From assembly GCA_021813825.1 (NCBI GenBank), contig JAKAJI010000008.1, positions 1 through 37,382 on the forward strand: 37,382 nucleotides of DNA. The letters run 5' to 3'. The position numbers and the translations under genes are program-made. This document shows, piece by piece, positions 34,581 through 37,382 of this stretch (its first letter is position 1; every line of letters starts with the position of its first letter). This stretch comes from Acidobacteriota bacterium. Lineage in GTDB: Bacteria > Acidobacteriota > Terriglobia > Bryobacterales > Bryobacteraceae. The notes below the pieces were generated by a model. It was given only the letters and a program-made list of their open reading frames with translations, made no database searches and was not told where the DNA came from.

Positions 34581-35063
34581 ATGGCCAAACAATACGCGGC
34601 CCCGCCGCCGATGGCGATTGACGCCTCGAAGAAGTATACCGCCACGTTTGAAACGTCCCGCGGAAACATCGTTTGCGAACTATTCGCCAAGGACGCGCCG
34701 AAAACGGTGAATAACTTTGTTTTTCTTGCGCGCGAAGGCTTCTATGATGGGACGACGTTTCACCGCGTGATCGCGAACTTCATGATTCAGGGCGGCGACC
34801 CCACCGGTACCGGCCGCGGAGGTCCGGGCTACCGGTTTGAAGACGAGCTCGCCGGCCGGGAAAACCGTCACCAGGTGGGTTCGCTTTCGATGGCGAACGC
34901 CGGCCCGAACACGAACGGCAGTCAGTTCTTCATCACGCACGTTGTGACCGAATGGCTTGACCCGAAACACACGGTATTCGGCCAGGTGACCGCCGGCCAG
35001 GACGTGGTGAACGCGGTGCAGCAGGGTGACACCCTCAAGACAGTGACGATCCAGGAATTGTAG
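34581..35063 (+). CDS. Cyclophilin-type peptidyl-prolyl cis-trans isomerase
   Basis: This 160-residue protein covers the small bacterial cyclophilin fold. [14 protein letters not shown] contains the catalytic arginine, and [16 protein letters not shown] the substrate groove. There is no signal peptide, so it is cytosolic. It starts 18 bases after the GMC stop on the same strand and may be read through from that unit. The gene has no specific link to the dehydrogenase that I can see. It is followed by a 138-base gap with a structured element. Confidence 0.93.
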   Translation: MAKQYAAPPPMAIDASKKYTATFETSRGNIVCELFAKDAPKTVNNFVFLAREGFYDGTTFHRVIANFMIQGGDPTGTGRGGPGYRFEDELAGRENRHQVGSLSMANAGPNTNGSQFFITHVVTEWLDPKHTVFGQVTAGQDVVNAVQQGDTLKTVTIQEL

Positions 35064-35080
35064 GATAGAAGTTTACCCAC

Positions 35081-35113
35081 GGAACAGAGCCCCGACCGCG
35101 AGGGAGGGGTTCC
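35081..35113. repeat. GNRA-capped hairpin, possible dispersed repeat unit
   Basis: CCCC (35090-35093) pairs with GGGG (35106-35109). A symmetric GA/GA internal loop and a CC/GG pair follow, closed by the tetraloop GCGA (35098-35101). The outer GGAA (35081-35084) pairs with TTCC (35110-35113) past a five-base bulge. Tandem GA pairs and a GNRA loop make it a stable RNA fold. No second copy is seen in this window. I recall similar short hairpins scattered in Solibacter-type genomes, but this is memory, not proof. Confidence 0.4.
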
Positions 35114-35201
35114 GTCCCAGCGATCCGGTGCGACCGAAGCGACCACTTTGGATGCGCCAACATCATTGAAGAAGTTCACGAATGGGAGGAAGCATCGAAT
35201 C

Positions 35202-35525
35202 ATGCGCAAGTTCATTGTGCCCGTCGCTCTGTCGGCGCTCGTCGCGGGAGGCCTGAGCCTCGCTGCTCCGAAAGGCGACGCCACGAAAGGCAAGGAAACC
35301 TTCGAACAGTGTGGAGTTTGCCATAACGTAGACAACGACGAGAAGAAGGTTGGCCCTTCGCTGAAGGGATTGTTCAAGCACGCCAAGCTCAAGAACGGAA
35401 AGCCGGTCACGGACGCGAACGTACTCGAGCTGATTAATGCCGGCGGGAATGGTATGCCGTCTTACAAAGACATTCTTTCTGACGAAGAGAAAGCCAACGT
35501 CATTGCGTACCTGAAGACGATCTGA
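35202..35525 (+). CDS. Small class I c-type cytochrome
   Basis: This 107-residue protein starts at the ATG at 35202, after GGGAGGA; the frame extends upstream but that part has no signal-like sequence. A signal peptide (residues 1-21, SALVAGGLSLAA) is followed by one heme motif, C37-G-V-C40-H41, and the likely axial methionine M85 in GNGMPSY. It is a monoheme periplasmic electron carrier. It lies downstream of the GMC dehydrogenase and could accept its electrons; this is inference from position, since the cyclophilin gene and a hairpin lie between. Confidence 0.92.
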   Translation: MRKFIVPVALSALVAGGLSLAAPKGDATKGKETFEQCGVCHNVDNDEKKVGPSLKGLFKHAKLKNGKPVTDANVLELINAGGNGMPSYKDILSDEEKANVIAYLKTI

Positions 35526-35573
35526 GTGGCATGTTTCTAGTAGGAAGCCTTACATTTTCGCCCCTGTGTCTCC

Positions 35574-35603
35574 TTGACACACCTGTGGCGATTGGCGTAT
35601 CCT
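35574..35603 (+). promoter_or_regulatory. Sigma-70-type promoter for the M23 peptidase gene
   Basis: A perfect TTGACA (35574-35579) and TATCCT (35598-35603) are separated by 18 bases. The start site would be near 35610, giving a leader of about 92 bases. The gap of 176 bases after the cytochrome gene contains no gene. Confidence 0.65.
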
Positions 35604-35701
35604 TACCTTTCGTTAATTTTTAGAAGATTCTCCGGCGAGCGGGTTGCATCACGCCATCCACCCCGATGCGGCCCAAGCCGAATTCATTAAATAGGAGAAA
35701 C

Positions 35702-36595
35702 ATGCATCAGGAGCCGTACTTCGTAGTCGTTCTTGCGCATTCCTTGCATGGGAGGCTACGGCGGATCCACATCCCGCATCGGGCCATCTACGCGGTTCTG
35801 GTTCTGGCTTTAATCGGACTCGTTACGGTATGTGGTTTTGCCTTCAGCTACGCCCGCATGACCTGGAAGGTGGCCCGGTATAATTCGCTTCGCCGCGAGG
35901 TGGACGTTCTGCGCACGCGCTATCGGGATCTGCAAACTCAGAACCGGCAGAAGACCGAAGAGCTTGCCACGCTCCAGCTATTTGCGAGTGAAGTGCGCCT
36001 GGCATACGGCCTGGACAACAAGGCGACGCCCGATGGCGGCCACGACGAGGACCCCGCGCTCATTCCCTCCTATCACGAGTCCCTCGAGGATTACGCTGTT
36101 TTGGAAGATGCCTCCTCGACACGCGTCCTGCACCAATACCCGAAGCAGTGGCTTGCCAACCTCCGCCCAAGCATGTGGCCGCTCGATGGCCGCCTGCTGA
36201 GCCCGTTCGGCGCGCGAACCGATCCGTTTTCGGGTGAAGGTGCGATTCACACAGGCGTCGACATCTCGGCGACGATTGGGACCCCGGTTCGCGCGACGGC
36301 GGACGGGATAGTCGCTTTCGCCGGATGGATGTCGGGCTACGGCCATCTGCTCGAGATCGAGCATGAGAACGGGATGCGGACCTACTATGCGCACTTATCG
36401 GCATTCGAGGTTGTGCCGGGTCAAGAGGTGCGCCGCGGGGAGGTTGTAGCGTTGAGCGGCGCCTCCGGTCACGTAACCGCGCCGCATCTGCACTACGAGG
36501 TGCGCATCGGAGGTACGCCTGTGAACCCGTATCCGTACCTGGCTCACAGCGCGATCGCTACCGCCGGTCCGGTCCACAAAGATTTCCCCTTCTAG
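35702..36595 (+). CDS. Membrane-anchored M23 peptidase (LytM/murein endopeptidase type)
   Basis: This 297-residue protein starts at ATG 35702, five bases after AGGAG. It has one transmembrane helix (about 28-52), a coiled coil (about 55-95) and a C-terminal LytM domain. The zinc ligands are H183 and D187 (HTGVD) and H264 in HLHYE, with H262 as the catalytic histidine. Such proteins cut peptide crosslinks in peptidoglycan or activate amidases during division. It is expressed from its own promoter at 35574-35603. Confidence 0.93.
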   Translation: MHQEPYFVVVLAHSLHGRLRRIHIPHRAIYAVLVLALIGLVTVCGFAFSYARMTWKVARYNSLRREVDVLRTRYRDLQTQNRQKTEELATLQLFASEVRLAYGLDNKATPDGGHDEDPALIPSYHESLEDYAVLEDASSTRVLHQYPKQWLANLRPSMWPLDGRLLSPFGARTDPFSGEGAIHTGVDISATIGTPVRATADGIVAFAGWMSGYGHLLEIEHENGMRTYYAHLSAFEVVPGQEVRRGEVVALSGASGHVTAPHLHYEVRIGGTPVNPYPYLAHSAIATAGPVHKDFPF

Positions 36596-36643
36596 CGGCC
36601 ACGTTGATTTAATCGGAGTTTGGTCCGGCGACGGGCCTGCGGC

Positions 36644-36649
36644 GATAAT
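36644..36649 (+). promoter_or_regulatory. Possible -10 box before the last gene
   Basis: GATAAT lies 51 bases before the ATG at 36701. A weak TTGGTC (36620-36625) stands 18 bases upstream. The match is modest, so this is a candidate only. Confidence 0.3.
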
Positions 36650-36700
36650 GGAATCAGGCGTGGCGTTCCCGCAGAGGTGACGCAGGGCGCCTTCCCCTGG

Positions 36701-37382
36701 ATGCAGAGCCGCCGCGAGTTCTTACTGACCACTCTGATGGTTCCCCTATCGGCGGCGGCCGGCAGCGTGGTCCCATCCGAGCGGCGTGTGATCATCGACC
36801 CGACGACCGAGTTCCGGATGGTCCGGCTCACGGATCCCTCCCATGCCAGTTTCCTGCCGGCGCCAGCCAACCGAGCCGTAGCCCGGCGTGGGCAGTTTCT
36901 GGTGTACTCGGCGGATCGGGACGGCGTCATGCAGCCTTACCGGATGGAGACCGGCAGCGGGGTGGCCAGGCAGATCGTGCAAACCGAGGGACTCAAGCCA
37001 GAGTCGCTCTGCCTCACGGCCGATGACAAGTTGCTGTTTTTTGCCGACTCGGCTGGTATCCACCGCACACCGTTCTCCGGCCGGGACCGGGAAATCTACC
37101 ATTGGGCCGAGGGTTATGGAGGCGGCTCCGGACTGGGCCTCTCGCTGGATGGAATGCACGCCGCCACCGTGGAAACGAAATCGGACCACTGGCGTTTACG
37201 CCTGGTGAGCGTGCGGAACCCTCCGGTCACTCTGGTTGAAAGCGACGAGCCGATTTCCTTCCCCTCGATCCGCCCAAGACGGGACAGCGTGGCTTATCGC
37301 CGTGGGGACTCGTCGCTGTGGCTGGTGAACTTCGACGGGAGTCAAAATCGCAGGCTGGCGCTCGCCGCCGGCGGACTTGGTC
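36701..37382 (+). CDS. Exported TolB-like beta-propeller protein (3' end outside window)
   Basis: An open frame starts at ATG 36701 and runs to the right edge without a stop, giving 227 residues. It begins with MQSRREFLLTTLMVPLSAAA, a Tat-type signal (SRREF). The mature part repeats short strands ending in signatures such as FLVYSADRDGVMQPY, LLFFADSAGIHRTPF and LWLVNFDGSQNRRL, as in TolB/WD40-like propellers. The family of oligogalacturonate-lyase-like proteins has this form, but the fragment is not enough to name it. The M23 gene ends 105 bases upstream. Confidence 0.7.
   Translation, partial: MQSRREFLLTTLMVPLSAAAGSVVPSERRVIIDPTTEFRMVRLTDPSHASFLPAPANRAVARRGQFLVYSADRDGVMQPYRMETGSGVARQIVQTEGLKPESLCLTADDKLLFFADSAGIHRTPFSGRDREIYHWAEGYGGGSGLGLSLDGMHAATVETKSDHWRLRLVSVRNPPVTLVESDEPISFPSIRPRRDSVAYRRGDSSLWLVNFDGSQNRRLALAAGGLG

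Overview
The window is GC-rich, gene-dense bacterial chromosome. Core genes (rplA, rplJ, rplL, rpoB, rpoC, rlmN) sit among many secreted enzymes: an M28 peptidase, PQQ-type and TolB-type beta-propellers, a GMC dehydrogenase with a gluconate-2-dehydrogenase subunit 3 partner, and an esterase. This mix, with many G-rich NNG codons, suggests an Acidobacteriota member of the Solibacter/Bryobacter type. That assignment is inference from gene content; no rRNA gene is present to confirm it.

Layout. (1) 1-7618: the distal end of a siphophage-like tail-tip module. It has a partial upstream gene, a gpM/DUF2460-like protein with a lectin-like tail, a 1307-residue protein joining a gpL-like four-cysteine domain to a gpJ-like hub, and a 908-residue fibre-like protein with a duplicated domain and a possible glycosidase-like C-terminus. 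Capsid and packaging genes, if any, lie outside the window. (2) 7649-13550: a tightly packed, partly overlapping run of a Wzt-type ABC ATPase, a sodium:solute symporter, an Xaa-Pro-type M24 peptidase, an exported PQQ-like beta-propeller and an exported peroxiredoxin. The peroxiredoxin has an in-frame TGA exactly at its peroxidatic cysteine, followed by a SECIS-like hairpin, so it is very probably a selenoprotein that ordinary gene calling would split in two. (3) 13597-24522: the rplA-rplJ-rplL / rpoB-rpoC block. It has its own promoter before rplA, a second strong promoter and a roughly 340-base structured leader before rpoB, and a strong terminator after rpoC. RpoB carries an eight-cysteine insertion. 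The usual upstream secE-nusG-rplK genes and the downstream rpsL-rpsG-fusA genes are not adjacent.

(4) 24562-27130: a PfkB sugar kinase and an exported M28 peptidase. (5) 27136-30019, minus strand: M16 peptidase, TPM-domain protein and a small nucleotidyltransferase-like protein in one operon. (6) 30079-34562: rlmN, an esterase, a Tat-type gluconate-2-dehydrogenase subunit 3 and a GMC flavoprotein with a ferredoxin-like cysteine cluster. (7) 34581-37382: cyclophilin, a small c-type cytochrome, an M23 peptidase and the start of a Tat-exported beta-propeller cut by the window end. A short GNRA-capped hairpin resembling a dispersed repeat lies between the cyclophilin and cytochrome genes.

The most notable items are the selenocysteine peroxiredoxin with its hairpin, the fused gpL-gpJ tail protein, the zinc-ribbon-like insertion in RpoB, and the exported dehydrogenase whose flavin subunit carries a CxxCxxCxxxC cluster.
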